Assembly: GCA_020635115.1 (NCBI GenBank)
Contig: JACKAK010000008.1
Span: forward strand, 124,001 to 188,000
Source: Halobacteriovoraceae bacterium
GTDB taxonomy: Bacteria; Bdellovibrionota; Bacteriovoracia; Bacteriovoracales; Bacteriovoracaceae
Direction: 5' to 3'
Length of the DNA stretch: 64,000 nucleotides
The notes beneath the pieces are model-generated. The model was given only the letters and a program-made list of their open reading frames with translations. It did not search any database and was not told the origin of the DNA. Each line of letters starts with the position of its first letter. The stretch's first letter is position 1. Below, in pieces: positions 33,899 to 43,440 of this stretch. Both the position numbers and the translations under genes were made by a program.

Positions 33899-34245
33899 AG
33901 ATCTTTTATAAATGGTTAAATATTTCACTGGCCTTGATATTTTTTTCTACAACGGCCATATTATGGTTTAGACACTATTCAATGAATTTGAACTATGGAC
34001 TTGTGACAGTTGATAAAAAATATTGTTTTGAAGAAAAAAATTCATCTCTATACCATCTTACATGGAATAAATTTTCAGGAATTTGTTATATTGATCAAGT
34101 TCAAGTTTTCTCCCATTTTCTATATTTGGAGTATTTCAAGATTTTAAATGGAAGGTTGGTCTACATAGATCTACCAATTATTGATTTTCACAAAAAAAAG
34201 GCGGAAGAAATCTTCCGCCCAAAACTAAAAATTTCAAAAGAGTAA
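33895..34245 (+). CDS. Small single-TM protein, partner of upstream lipoprotein
   Basis: 116 aa. One N-terminal membrane segment (about 9-26, SLALIFFSTTAILW) is followed by a short exported domain. The ATGA overlap with the lipoprotein gene suggests the two act together. Its last codons overlap a minus-strand terminator that serves the convergent porin operon. No family recognised. Confidence 0.65.
   Translation: MKIFYKWLNISLALIFFSTTAILWFRHYSMNLNYGLVTVDKKYCFEEKNSSLYHLTWNKFSGICYIDQVQVFSHFLYLEYFKILNGRLVYIDLPIIDFHKKKAEEIFRPKLKISKE
34200..34219 (-). terminator. Intrinsic terminator of the porin/PstS-like copy A operon
   Basis: On the minus strand: GGCGGAAGA/TCTTCCGCC stem (8-9 bp) followed by eight U. 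It lies within the 3' end of the convergent plus-strand gene, about 30 bases after the PstS-like stop. Confidence 0.88.
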
Positions 34246-34247
34246 GA

Positions 34248-34673
34248 TTAGTTTACATTGAAAGTTTTAACTACTTTTACTGAACCATCTGCATCTGATT
34301 TTGGGATATATCCTATCGCTTCTTCTTTTTTCGAAACGAATCTTTTTATACCACTAAATTCTGATGTTGGTGCTGGTTTTGTTGTCTTACCAGAGGCCTT
34401 TCTATCTGCCCAATGTTTGTTGTAATCTGAAATACTCATTCCTAAAACTTCTTTTAGAAATGCTTTTTTCACTAGTAGCTTTTTAAGATCTCCTGCTTCT
34501 TGGATCTCATAAGGCTCTACTTTTTTTCCATTCGACCAAGTCTCTGCTGAAAGCAAAAAAGCATCCTTTACGTTTGCGTCTGCGTTGCTTGGATGAACTA
34601 CTACTGCATACTCCTCGCTTAGTGCTGTGCCTGCGAGGAAAAATAATGTCATTATTGATATTAACTTTTTCAT
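34248..34673 (-). CDS. Small PstS-like periplasmic phosphate-binding-type protein, copy A
   Basis: 141 aa with a signal peptide ending near ALSEEY. VVVHPSN, LKKLLVKKAFLKEVLG, YNKHWADRKASGK and EEAIGYI match the short PstS-like family (half of a phosphate-binding protein), often encoded next to a porin. The protein is identical to copy B at 36468-36893. The two genes differ at only three, all synonymous, bases, while their partner porins are much more diverged. It probably helps bind phosphate or another anion arriving through the porin (inference). Confidence 0.8.
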   Translation of the reverse strand: MKKLISIMTLFFLAGTALSEEYAVVVHPSNADANVKDAFLLSAETWSNGKKVEPYEIQEAGDLKKLLVKKAFLKEVLGMSISDYNKHWADRKASGKTTKPAPTSEFSGIKRFVSKKEEAIGYIPKSDADGSVKVVKTFNVN

Positions 34674-34691
34674 TTCTACACTTCGCCTTTA

Positions 34692-36302
34692 TTAAAATGA
34701 AAATACAACGTTAAACCTATACTCCATAAAGTCAGGATTTGTGCTTATTTTACTATATACTGCGTTTACATCTTCAGTTGATAGAAGTGCTGCTTTCATG
34801 GCAGCATAACTAGCTGCACCTGCAGCTGGATTGCCTAAGGCCGAAACAGCAGCAAGGTTAAGAGCAGCAGAAGCATCTGTAGTAAGATCTCCACTTGCTA
34901 GCCCGTCTAAAGCTCTAAAAATTTCATTTTTACCATTTGGTGCTTTGTAGTCATGGTATATGGCAGAGAATTGAAAGTTTATTAAATTATAAGGTTTATA
35001 ATTTAAAGTCGCTGACATGACTTTTTTAGCTTCACCCATGTGAAAGGCCTCACTATTTAAGTCAATATAGTCAAAACGTGTTGCTAATAAAATTTTATCA
35101 GTTATTTGAAAACTTGGCTCTATATACCATTGTGTTTTGTCTGAAACTATGTCATCAACCAAAACGCTTTTGGCACCAGCTTGCAGATAGGCCAAAAGAG
35201 CTAAACTTTTATTTCCTGTTGCTGCATAAGCAAGATTATAACCTTTAACCATATCGTCTCGACAATTTAATGTTTCATCCCCTCCAACATAATTCATTGC
35301 TATAGAGCTATGTTTTCCCAAAGCACTGCTTATAGAATCATAAACAGCAACTCTATAAACCGCATCAGCAACTTGCTTAGCATTACATCCTTGACCTGAG
35401 AAAGTATTTTCCTTTGAAAAAACATATTCTCCTTTCATTGAAAATCTACCAAAACGTAGAGTTGTATCAAGCGCATAATTAGTAAAAGAAGATCTTCGAC
35501 GTCCGTGATAGGCCGAAACTCCAACATCTACTTTATCGGCCAAAGTTGTAAATCTAATTCTTGCACCAACATTGATATCTTCAGGATTACCTGTAAGATC
35601 AACCTCTGAATAAGCTTCTGAACTTAGTACAGAGTTAACTCCAGTATAAATTTGTACATTCAATTTATGTTGTCCGAATCTGAACATTTTTTGATACTGA
35701 ATACCATCAATATTTATATCAACAAACCGACCGTTCCCTGCACCTAAAAGCAAAGATTGAGGCCAGATAGGAATAATTTCTGCTACAGGAGAATAGGTGT
35801 TCATGTATGTTCCAAACGGAGTAAGCATACGACCAAACTTGAAATTTCCGAAAGATGTTTTATACATACCCCATAAACGGTATACAATCATTTCTGTCCA
35901 TCTATCTCCATCAAATGTTCTAGCAGCAGAATCAAAATCATCACCTGCAGTATTGTGCCATAAAGAAGGAACGAGCAAGTATTCAATGTCATCATTAACA
36001 TCACCTGCAAAGTAAAGATCCATTCTTGCGTTTGAAGTATTTATTGTATCTGGAACTTGCAATTTTTCAGTTGTTGCAACCCCGCTATTAAGAGAGTAAA
36101 CTTTATTGCTTTTAACTATGTTATACTCATATCTCAAGGCACCACCAAATCGTGCCTTTTTCGCATCGATAGGTGTTATTGGATATTTTCCTCCCATCTT
36201 TTCTTCTACATCAAAAAGACGGTCATCAATCTCCGTTAGTTGGTTGGCATAAGTACTGTTAAAAACAGATAAGATTGCCAACAGCGCACTAATTTTAAGC
36301 AT
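34692..36302 (-). CDS. Outer-membrane porin, copy A
   Basis: 536 aa. A signal peptide (MLKISALLAILSVFNSTYA) is followed by a short coiled segment (ITEIDDRLFDVEEK) and a beta barrel with many amphipathic strands ending in the C-terminal aromatic FNVVFSF. It is an outer-membrane channel, possibly anion/phosphate selective given the PstS-like partner. GGAGGAGCT precedes the ATG. It pairs with copy B (536 aa, same length). The two copies agree in strands such as NPEDINVGARI and YHGRRRSSFTNYA and differ in loops, as expected for surface-exposed variation. Confidence 0.83.
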   Translation of the reverse strand: MLKISALLAILSVFNSTYANQLTEIDDRLFDVEEKMGGKYPITPIDAKKARFGGALRYEYNIVKSNKVYSLNSGVATTEKLQVPDTINTSNARMDLYFAGDVNDDIEYLLVPSLWHNTAGDDFDSAARTFDGDRWTEMIVYRLWGMYKTSFGNFKFGRMLTPFGTYMNTYSPVAEIIPIWPQSLLLGAGNGRFVDINIDGIQYQKMFRFGQHKLNVQIYTGVNSVLSSEAYSEVDLTGNPEDINVGARIRFTTLADKVDVGVSAYHGRRRSSFTNYALDTTLRFGRFSMKGEYVFSKENTFSGQGCNAKQVADAVYRVAVYDSISSALGKHSSIAMNYVGGDETLNCRDDMVKGYNLAYAATGNKSLALLAYLQAGAKSVLVDDIVSDKTQWYIEPSFQITDKILLATRFDYIDLNSEAFHMGEAKKVMSATLNYKPYNLINFQFSAIYHDYKAPNGKNEIFRALDGLASGDLTTDASAALNLAAVSALGNPAAGAASYAAMKAALLSTEDVNAVYSKISTNPDFMEYRFNVVFSF

Positions 36303-36341
36303 AGCTCCTCCATTACAGCATCGTTAATAAATTCAAGAATT

Positions 36342-36370
36342 ATTGTTTCTTTGTGTAAACTTAAAGTCAA
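36342..36370 (-). promoter_or_regulatory. Sigma70-like promoter of porin copy A
   Basis: Minus strand: TTGACT (36370-36365), 17-base spacer, AACAAT (36347-36342). The same sequence and spacing are upstream of copy B, which supports function. Confidence 0.6.
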
Positions 36371-36423
36371 CTAATTTAATAGAAATTAATTTAAGAATTC
36401 TCGAATATATTGCATAAAAAAAG

Positions 36424-36442
36424 GGCAGGATAAACCTGCCCT
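36424..36442 (-). terminator. Intrinsic terminator of the porin/PstS-like copy B operon
   Basis: Minus strand: GGGCAGG...CCTGCCC (7 bp, 5-base loop) followed by eight U. It follows the PstS-like copy B stop by about 25 bases and separates it from the copy A promoter. Confidence 0.88.
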
Positions 36443-36467
36443 CAAACTTTTTTAAAAGTGTAAAAAA

Positions 36468-36893
36468 TTAATTTACATTGAAAGTTTTAACTACTTTAAC
36501 TGAACCATCTGCATCTGATTTTGGGATATATCCTATCGCTTCTTCTTTTTTCGAAACGAATCTTTTTATACCACTAAATTCTGATGTTGGTGCTGGTTTT
36601 GTTGTCTTACCAGAGGCCTTTCTGTCTGCCCAATGTTTGTTGTAATCTGAAATACTCATTCCTAAAACTTCTTTTAGAAATGCTTTTTTCACTAGTAGCT
36701 TTTTAAGATCTCCTGCTTCTTGGATCTCATAAGGCTCTACTTTTTTTCCATTCGACCAAGTCTCTGCTGAAAGCAAAAAAGCATCCTTTACGTTTGCGTC
36801 TGCGTTGCTTGGATGAACTACTACTGCATACTCCTCGCTTAGTGCTGTGCCTGCGAGGAAAAATAATGTCATTATTGATATTAACTTTTTCAT
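36468..36893 (-). CDS. Small PstS-like periplasmic phosphate-binding-type protein, copy B
   Basis: 141 aa, identical protein to copy A at 34248-34673. The DNA identity extends upstream past the start codon, through the intergenic gap (one further base difference there) and into the last codons of the porin genes. This is the pattern left by gene conversion or very recent exchange. Signal peptide and PstS-like features as in copy A; it belongs to the operon of porin copy B. Confidence 0.8.
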   Translation of the reverse strand: MKKLISIMTLFFLAGTALSEEYAVVVHPSNADANVKDAFLLSAETWSNGKKVEPYEIQEAGDLKKLLVKKAFLKEVLGMSISDYNKHWADRKASGKTTKPAPTSEFSGIKRFVSKKEEAIGYIPKSDADGSVKVVKTFNVN

Positions 36894-36911
36894 TTCTACA
36901 CCTCGCCTTTA

Positions 36912-38522
36912 TTAAAATGAAAATACAACGTTAAAATAATATTGCATAAAATCTGGATTAGTGTTGGCCTTGCTTATGACTTTAATAACATCTTCTTTAG
37001 TGAGAAGAGCATTTTTCATAGCGGCATAACTAGCTGCACCTGCAGCTGGATTACCTAAGGCACCAACAGCTGATAGATTAAGTGCTGTTCCATCAGATAC
37101 TTGCGCGCCAGTGGCCAAGTCATCTAAAGCTCTAAAAACAGCATTTTTTCCATTTCCAGCTTCAAAATCATGTTTTGCGGCAGTGATTTGGAAATTTACT
37201 AATGGATTTGGTTTATAGTGTAAACTTAAAGCATAAACTGTCTTTTCGCCACCCATAAATATGGCCTCAGTATTTGCATCAAACCAATCGTATCTACCAG
37301 CAAGCATCAATTTATCAGTAATTTGAAAAGTTGGCTCAATATAGTACTGACTCTTATTAGACACTAAAGTATCTCTTAAAGCTGATGTTGCTGCGGCCGA
37401 TAAATAGGCCAGTAAGGCCGTACTTGAACTGCCAGTTGCTGTTTTGGCCAGATTATAAGCTTTTACAGCGTTGTCTGTACAATCAAGATTTGGATCCCCT
37501 CCTGATACTCTAATGGCCTCAGATGGTGCAGATCCAAGTGCTGCTAGCACGTCGTTATAAACGGCAACTCTATAAACTGCATCTGCAACTTGTTTTGCAG
37601 AACATCCTTGACCTGAGAAAGTATTCTCCTTAGACATCTGGTATTCACCTTTCAGTCCAAATCTACCAAATCTCATCGTTGTATCAAATGCATAGTTCGT
37701 AAAAGAAGATCTACGACGTCCATGATAAATAGATGCACCAACATCTATTTTGTCACCTAAAGTAGTAAATCCAATTCTTGCTCCAACATTGATGTCCTCT
37801 GGATTTCCAGAAAGGTCAACTTCGTTGACTACTTCTGATGAAAGGACAGCACTTACACCTGAGTAGGCCTGAATATTAAGTTTACTAGAACCTAGTCTAA
37901 ATTGTTTCTGATACTGTACACCATCTAAGATAAAGTCAAAGAAGATCCCGTGTGAGGCACCTCTTAACATAGACTCTGGAAAGAATGGTACTCTTTCAGC
38001 AATTGGAGAATATGTGTTTGAGTAAGTTCCAAATGGAGCAAGCATACGTCCAAACTTGAAATTACCAAAAGATGTTTTGTACATACCCCACATACGGTAA
38101 ACTATCATTTCAGTCCATCTGTCACCTTCATATGTACGAGCTGCTGAATCCCAGTCATCTCCATATGTATTATGCCAGAAAGAGGGTACCAACAAGTATT
38201 CAAGATTGTCAGTGATATCACCTGCAAAGAACAAATCCATTCGGTTATTCATTGTCGTAATGGTGTCATCTACCTGAAGATCCTGTTGTGAAACTCTAGT
38301 CTTGTCAATTGAATCTACGGTTTCACTTTTTACCATCGTAAATTCAAACTTCATCGCACCTCCAAAGCGCGATTTTTTAGCGTCGATCGAAGTCATTGGA
38401 TATTTACCACCCAACTTTTCCTCAACATCAAAGAGACGATCATCAATCTCAGTGATTTGGTTAGCTTTCGCTGCGTGCGTGAACCCAGCAAGTACTGCTA
38501 ACAGCATACTGATTTTAAGCAT
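36912..38522 (-). CDS. Outer-membrane porin, copy B
   Basis: 536 aa, same length as copy A and clearly homologous across its length, but with many differences, especially in stretches between conserved strands (for example RVPFFPESMLRGASHG against IIPIWPQSLLLGAGNG). Signal peptide MLKISMLLAVLAGFTHAAKA, the ITEIDDRLFDVEEKLGG segment and the C-terminal FNVVFSF are kept. GGAGGAGCT ribosome binding site. The copies may differ in permeability or in phage and predator resistance. Confidence 0.83.
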   Translation of the reverse strand: MLKISMLLAVLAGFTHAAKANQITEIDDRLFDVEEKLGGKYPMTSIDAKKSRFGGAMKFEFTMVKSETVDSIDKTRVSQQDLQVDDTITTMNNRMDLFFAGDITDNLEYLLVPSFWHNTYGDDWDSAARTYEGDRWTEMIVYRMWGMYKTSFGNFKFGRMLAPFGTYSNTYSPIAERVPFFPESMLRGASHGIFFDFILDGVQYQKQFRLGSSKLNIQAYSGVSAVLSSEVVNEVDLSGNPEDINVGARIGFTTLGDKIDVGASIYHGRRRSSFTNYAFDTTMRFGRFGLKGEYQMSKENTFSGQGCSAKQVADAVYRVAVYNDVLAALGSAPSEAIRVSGGDPNLDCTDNAVKAYNLAKTATGSSSTALLAYLSAAATSALRDTLVSNKSQYYIEPTFQITDKLMLAGRYDWFDANTEAIFMGGEKTVYALSLHYKPNPLVNFQITAAKHDFEAGNGKNAVFRALDDLATGAQVSDGTALNLSAVGALGNPAAGAASYAAMKNALLTKEDVIKVISKANTNPDFMQYYFNVVFSF

Positions 38523-38562
38523 AGCTCCTCCAATTCAGTATAAGTTAATATTAAACATTAAG

Positions 38563-38591
38563 ATTGTTTCTGTAAGAAAACTTAAAGTCAA
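38563..38591 (-). promoter_or_regulatory. Sigma70-like promoter of porin copy B
   Basis: Minus strand: TTGACT (38591-38586), 17-base spacer, AACAAT (38568-38563), matching the copy A promoter. Confidence 0.6.
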
Positions 38592-38657
38592 CTATTTGGC
38601 CTGATTATTTTTTTTATATTGATCTATATGAATATCCGTAGATTTTGCTCGGATTAC

Positions 38658-39440
38658 TTATGCTGCTTTCTTTCCTCGTTCATAACTTACTTGTTGGGCA
38701 TGGCCTTCACGATCATATTCCATCCATGTTCCTTGTTTTAAATTTTCAGAATAATCACCTTCTGCAAGTTTGCCACCATTACCATAGTAAAAAACCCAAG
38801 GACCTACTTTTTCACCTAACTCATAAAGTCCTTCAACCATAAGATTGCCTGTTGGATAATAATGTTTCCAGATACCATGACGCTGTTTTGATCGCATCTC
38901 ACCTTGTAATGCTAAAGTTTTTGTTTCTTGATAGTACATGGTTACAATTCCTTCCTTAGGTAGTGAGCTCATTGAGTCACCATTTAAGATTTCTTTTGGA
39001 GGAATGTGCCAGTTAAATGGAGTTATTACGGCATCGTCTTGTAATTTTCTTATTGTCTCTAATATCTTGGTTCGAGCTGTACGCATTTGTGCTATGTTAA
39101 TATTAATATTTTCTGTAAATTCTTTCCATTCTCTTTTGATTTTTTCACTGGCCTGATTTAAAAAATCACTCTCATAATGGGTCTGAAAAAAGGCAAATGC
39201 ACATGTCTGAACAGAATTAGGTAATGCCTCAACAACTTTATCAAAGTCGGACTCATTTAATTTAAAGAGAAAACGAAAAGAAATCAAATTATGATAAATC
39301 CATACCATGTACATTGGATCTTCTAATATACCACGCTGCATAATGTCTTTAAATTTATCATACGGAGTCGTTTCTAAATTTTTAACGAACTTTTTTAATC
39401 CGACTTCACCATTTTTTTTGTGCTTGCTTAAAATTCCCAT
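38658..39440 (-). CDS. MORN-repeat (YwqK-like) protein
   Basis: 260 aa. The C-terminal 90 residues contain three or four MORN-2 repeats (MRSKQRHGIWKHYYPTGNL, then VGPWVFYYGNGGKLAEG and QGTWMEYDREG). The N-terminal part is helical and not recognised. Many such proteins are called YwqK-family antitoxins, but MORN repeats also occur in proteins unrelated to toxins, and no toxin gene is adjacent here. No signal peptide, so probably cytoplasmic. Confidence 0.8.
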   Translation of the reverse strand: MGILSKHKKNGEVGLKKFVKNLETTPYDKFKDIMQRGILEDPMYMVWIYHNLISFRFLFKLNESDFDKVVEALPNSVQTCAFAFFQTHYESDFLNQASEKIKREWKEFTENININIAQMRTARTKILETIRKLQDDAVITPFNWHIPPKEILNGDSMSSLPKEGIVTMYYQETKTLALQGEMRSKQRHGIWKHYYPTGNLMVEGLYELGEKVGPWVFYYGNGGKLAEGDYSENLKQGTWMEYDREGHAQQVSYERGKKAA

Positions 39441-39496
39441 ATTTGTATGATAACAAAAAGCATTTGAGTTTGCCGGAGGAAAAGATTTCTTATTAA

Positions 39497-40165
39497 CTAG
39501 AGGATAATTTTATTTGGATGTTTCCAATCTTCATGCCAATCAGTTTCCCCCACAAAAATGGGAAATTCACTCATTTTTAACATTGGTAGATCTGGTTTTG
39601 AATTTCCAACACAGATGAATACAGGTTTTCCTAGAGATTCTAAAATTTCTTTTTTCCCATTACCTGCAGATAAAATTCCTGAATACTCTCCAGTGAAAAT
39701 ATGATTTCGATCTTCCTTAAACTCCATCCCATATACTTTTAAATTTTTATAAGTATCTAATAAAGGGGAAAAAAGGAGGCGTGGTGAACCCGTTACAATA
39801 ATCACTTCAAAATCATCTGATATCAAATCAATTAAAAGTTTTTTCACCGGAGCGATCCATCTTGGTGTGAATATGTTTTCCCACCATTCATAAACAAGTT
39901 CATGAAATCTATTCTTAGAAAGATTTTTAAAAAACTTCATATAAAATGCACAGGCCCCAACTGGGTCAGTTGTAATCATTTCTTTATATTCATCCCATAG
40001 ACTTCCATCTATGTAATGAGCATTTTTAGGACAATTAATTAGGTATAGCGCAAATTCATCGGCAATATCATCTATCCAAAGCGTACCATCAGCATCGAAA
40101 ACATTTATGAATTTACCTTTTTCGAATCTTGAGAGACTTTTCAATTCTTTTAATAATTTTTCCAT
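39497..40165 (-). CDS. HAD-superfamily phosphatase (SerB/PSP-like)
   Basis: 222 aa. NVFDADGTLW (motif I with both catalytic Asp), VTGSPRLL (motif II), then GNGKKEIL (Lys) and VGNSKPDLPML (motif III) follow the phosphoserine-phosphatase type of HAD enzyme. It dephosphorylates a small molecule or lipid-like substrate in the cytoplasm; the substrate cannot be read from sequence. It starts 16 bases after the XRE regulator stop. Confidence 0.85.
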   Translation of the reverse strand: MEKLLKELKSLSRFEKGKFINVFDADGTLWIDDIADEFALYLINCPKNAHYIDGSLWDEYKEMITTDPVGACAFYMKFFKNLSKNRFHELVYEWWENIFTPRWIAPVKKLLIDLISDDFEVIIVTGSPRLLFSPLLDTYKNLKVYGMEFKEDRNHIFTGEYSGILSAGNGKKEILESLGKPVFICVGNSKPDLPMLKMSEFPIFVGETDWHEDWKHPNKIIL

Positions 40166-40181
40166 GAATGTGAATCTAACA

Positions 40182-41027
40182 TTATTTTAAAACCAAAGAA
40201 AGCTTTAATAGATGATTTCTATCATTAAATGTTTTGTGAATTTGCATATGATTCAAATGAAAAAATACAGTTTGAAGTCCAATAAGATGTCTTTGTATTA
40301 TACTTCCATAAAAATCTAACACATTATCAGTAAGTTGTTTATAGTGGCCAATGTCTAATTCTATTTCACAATGTTGGGCATCTCTAACGAAAGAAATCAA
40401 ACCTACTTGTGAATCATATTTATGATAGTTTTTAAAAAATATTTCAATTAACCCGAAAATATCACTTGATTTCAAATATTCGTTTACTAACTCTCCGTGT
40501 ATTTCATAAAGATCATTCAGGTTTTTAGGTACGTATTTCTCAACCTTATAGGTCTCGTTAGATTTATATGACAAGTATAAATCATTTAAGAATTGTGGGC
40601 CAAATGAATAGTCAAGAAGAATACAGTTGAATGCATTTAGTTCTAACTGTTTAAAAAATTCATTACGTTTTCTATGATTTAAATTATGAATTAGGTCAAG
40701 ACAAATAGGTCTTAAAAACCTTACTGATAAGGACACATTCTCTTCATATTTTTTTGGTCCTAAATTTTGATCTACAAGGACTTCATTGTCAAAATGTTCT
40801 ATAACTCCTGAAAAAAGTGAATTGGGATGAATACAAAAATATTCACAAAATAACATCCAGTGATATGCAGAGGGCATCATGTTCGCGGACTCAATTTTCG
40901 ATAAATAGGACTGACTGACGCCTAAAATTTCAGCGAGATCAGATTGAGTAAAATCTTTGATTTTTCTAATTGATTTAAATATTAGTGATATATTTTGCAA
41001 AGTCTCTTGTTCACTTTTATAAAACAT
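40182..41027 (-). CDS. XRE-family transcriptional regulator
   Basis: 281 aa. An N-terminal Cro/C1 HTH (about 24-50, DLAEILGVSQSYLSKIES) is followed by a long helical region (about 75-280) with no recognised ligand domain. It may control the HAD phosphatase gene directly downstream in the same transcription unit. The 259-base gap upstream holds its promoter; I see no gene there. Confidence 0.82.
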   Translation of the reverse strand: MFYKSEQETLQNISLIFKSIRKIKDFTQSDLAEILGVSQSYLSKIESANMMPSAYHWMLFCEYFCIHPNSLFSGVIEHFDNEVLVDQNLGPKKYEENVSLSVRFLRPICLDLIHNLNHRKRNEFFKQLELNAFNCILLDYSFGPQFLNDLYLSYKSNETYKVEKYVPKNLNDLYEIHGELVNEYLKSSDIFGLIEIFFKNYHKYDSQVGLISFVRDAQHCEIELDIGHYKQLTDNVLDFYGSIIQRHLIGLQTVFFHLNHMQIHKTFNDRNHLLKLSLVLK

Positions 41028-41286
41028 AATTTACACCAATGATCAGATTTAATAACTTAAAATCATTATGAGAGCTTGTTTTAAATATTCCTAAAAGAAT
41101 GCGATCTAACAAAATTCTTAGGCTAAAGGTCTAATATTTACAAGAGTATACAAATCTAACCTTAAACCAAGAATCATACTTAAAGAAAACGAGACGAATG
41201 CATTAAAACCAATGTTTAGACTTGTAAGAGAACTATTTGAGGCAGGAATAAAAGATGAAATCAGTAATATGGTGTAAATTTACACA

Positions 41287-43260
41287 TTACTCAAATAGCT
41301 TTGGAGACGCAGGATTAGAGATATCTAATATTAAAAAACCATTGGATTTATCTGAAATATACACGTTTTTGTCATCTTGGGTAATAAGGGCCTTAAAAGC
41401 AATATCTTTTGTAGTATATGTTGAGACCAAAGTCGGTGAATTTGGATTTGAAATATCTAAGATAACAATACCATTGCTGTAGTCAGCTACTACGGCATAA
41501 TTTCCATCACTCGTAATATCAACTCCAAATGCATATCCATTTGTATTATAAGACGCAATTTTAGTTGGAGCTGTTGGATGAGATATATCGACCACTATCA
41601 TACCAGAAGCATAGTCTGCTAAGTATGCATAATTGCCATCACTTGATAAAACGAGATCAAATGCATATCCAGTGGAATCATATCTTCCTGCAAGTGTTGG
41701 CGAATTGGGGCTCGAAATATCAACAACAACAAATCCATAGTTGTAATGAGCTAAATATGCATAATTGTTATCAGCTGATAGTTTGATCCCCACTGCTGAA
41801 TCAACAGTATCAAGATGTCCTACTTGGTTAGGTGATGCCGGATTTGAAATATCTATAGCTACAATTCCATTTCCAGAATCAGCAACATAAGCATAATTAT
41901 TATCGCTAGAAATTGCCACGGCACTTGCAACACCTGCTGTATTATAAGTGCCAACTATGGAGGGGGAAGTTCTATTTGAGACATTAATAATTACCAGACC
42001 TGTTGTACCGTCAGCAATATACGCATAATTATTATCACTGGATAATTTTACCTCACTAGAGAGTCCTGGAGTGTCTATAGAACTTAAAAATTTTGGAGAC
42101 TTTGGGTTCGAGTTATCCAATATAACCAAACCTTGGTAAGCATTTGCTACAAACACATATTTCTCATCACTAGACAAAGAAATGTGTCTGCTATCAGAAA
42201 TCGTCCCGTAACTACTCACTAAGGTGGGTGAACTGGGCGTTGCAATATCTATTGAAAGAAATCCTGATGTGCCATCAGCTAAAAAAATTGTATCAGTATC
42301 TTCATCTACTGAAAGACTTTGAGAAGCTCCATTTGTATCCAAAACTCCAATTTGAGCGGGGGCATGAATATCTGATACATCTAATATGAGCAGACCAGAA
42401 GTATCATCAGCAACATAGGCAGTTTGCTCATCACTTGATAAATGTATTCCCTTGGCCTTTCCACTTGAGTTATAGATGCCGGTTTGTGAAGGTGTTGCTG
42501 GTGCTGAAATATCAACAATAACGACACCTGCTGTATCATCTGCAATATAAGCTGTATTTGCAGAGTTTGATAATTCGACATCACTTGCAATTCCAGGAGT
42601 ATTATATGTTCCCATTAAAGAAGGTGAGGCCGGATTTGTTAAATTTAGAATTTGAATACCTTGTAGGCCATCAGCAACAACAACTTTTGAATCATCTGAT
42701 GAAATTTTAACTCTACTTGCGTTTCCGGGTGTATCGTAACTCCCTACAGTTGAAGGTGAATTCACATCAGAGACATCTATCACTACTATACCATTAGTAT
42801 CGTCTGCAACGACTGCGTACCGATCATCACTGGTAAGTGCAACGCCATAGGCCTTACCAGCAGTATCAGCAATAACTTTTTGTTGAGGTGAATTTGGATC
42901 AGAAATATCTACAATAGTAAGACCATTAGTATCATTGGCCAAATAAACATGTTTACCATCTCTAGCAATGGCCGTCTCTCTTACTGGGGCTTCATTCTCT
43001 AGTCTAGAGAGTAACTTCATATTTGATCTATCCGAAGTATCATAAATTTCAAGACCTTTGTGTCCCTTGGAGATAAAAGAATGTGTACCATTATTTTTTA
43101 CATCCAATACTTCTCCACCGAATCCGTTCCAAGATCCTTCAATTCCTTGTGAAGTTACATTTTGATTTCAGTCAGTCGACTCAGCATTAAATAGCTCAAT
43201 ATTTATGCTTGTTTTCCCACAACTGATCAGTAAAAATAATATTAAAATATCTCTTTTCAT
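41287..43260 (-). pseudogene. LVIVD-repeat beta-propeller lipoprotein interrupted by in-frame UGA
   Basis: The frame from ATG 43260 encodes a lipoprotein signal peptide (MKRDILILFLLISC, lipobox LISC) and then reads TGA at 43168-43170. The same frame continues without any other stop to 41287. It encodes about 600 residues of tandem ~40-residue LVIVD repeats (VDISDPNSP-type units), which fold as a beta-propeller surface protein. A TTG at 43107 could start a shorter product without the signal peptide, but it would not be exported. I see no SECIS-like hairpin after the UGA, and TGA is a normal stop elsewhere here, so a nonsense mutation or read error is most likely. Confidence 0.75.
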
Positions 43261-43440
43261 ACTTTAAAGATATTACCACAACATACTGGAATTTAAGATT
43301 TTACTAAATTGATCTAGCATTTCACTGATTTAGACTTTTCTGGAGTTGATAGGCATTTGAAGAAAATTTCAAAAACTGCAAATTTAAATTGCTAGCTTCA
43401 GTCGATTTCTTTTAATTTCGAACAGATATCTATTAGAACA

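Larger units (their letters stand above)
34248..38522. repeat. Tandem duplication of a porin/PstS-like two-gene unit
   Basis: Two units of exactly 2055 bases (34248-36302 and 36468-38522) in direct tandem, each a porin followed by its small PstS-like gene, with matching promoters and their own terminators. Confidence 0.93.

Noticed and set aside
43168..43170. UGA as a selenocysteine codon
   Set aside because: No SECIS-like hairpin follows, and the position is a linker next to a signal peptide, not a redox site.
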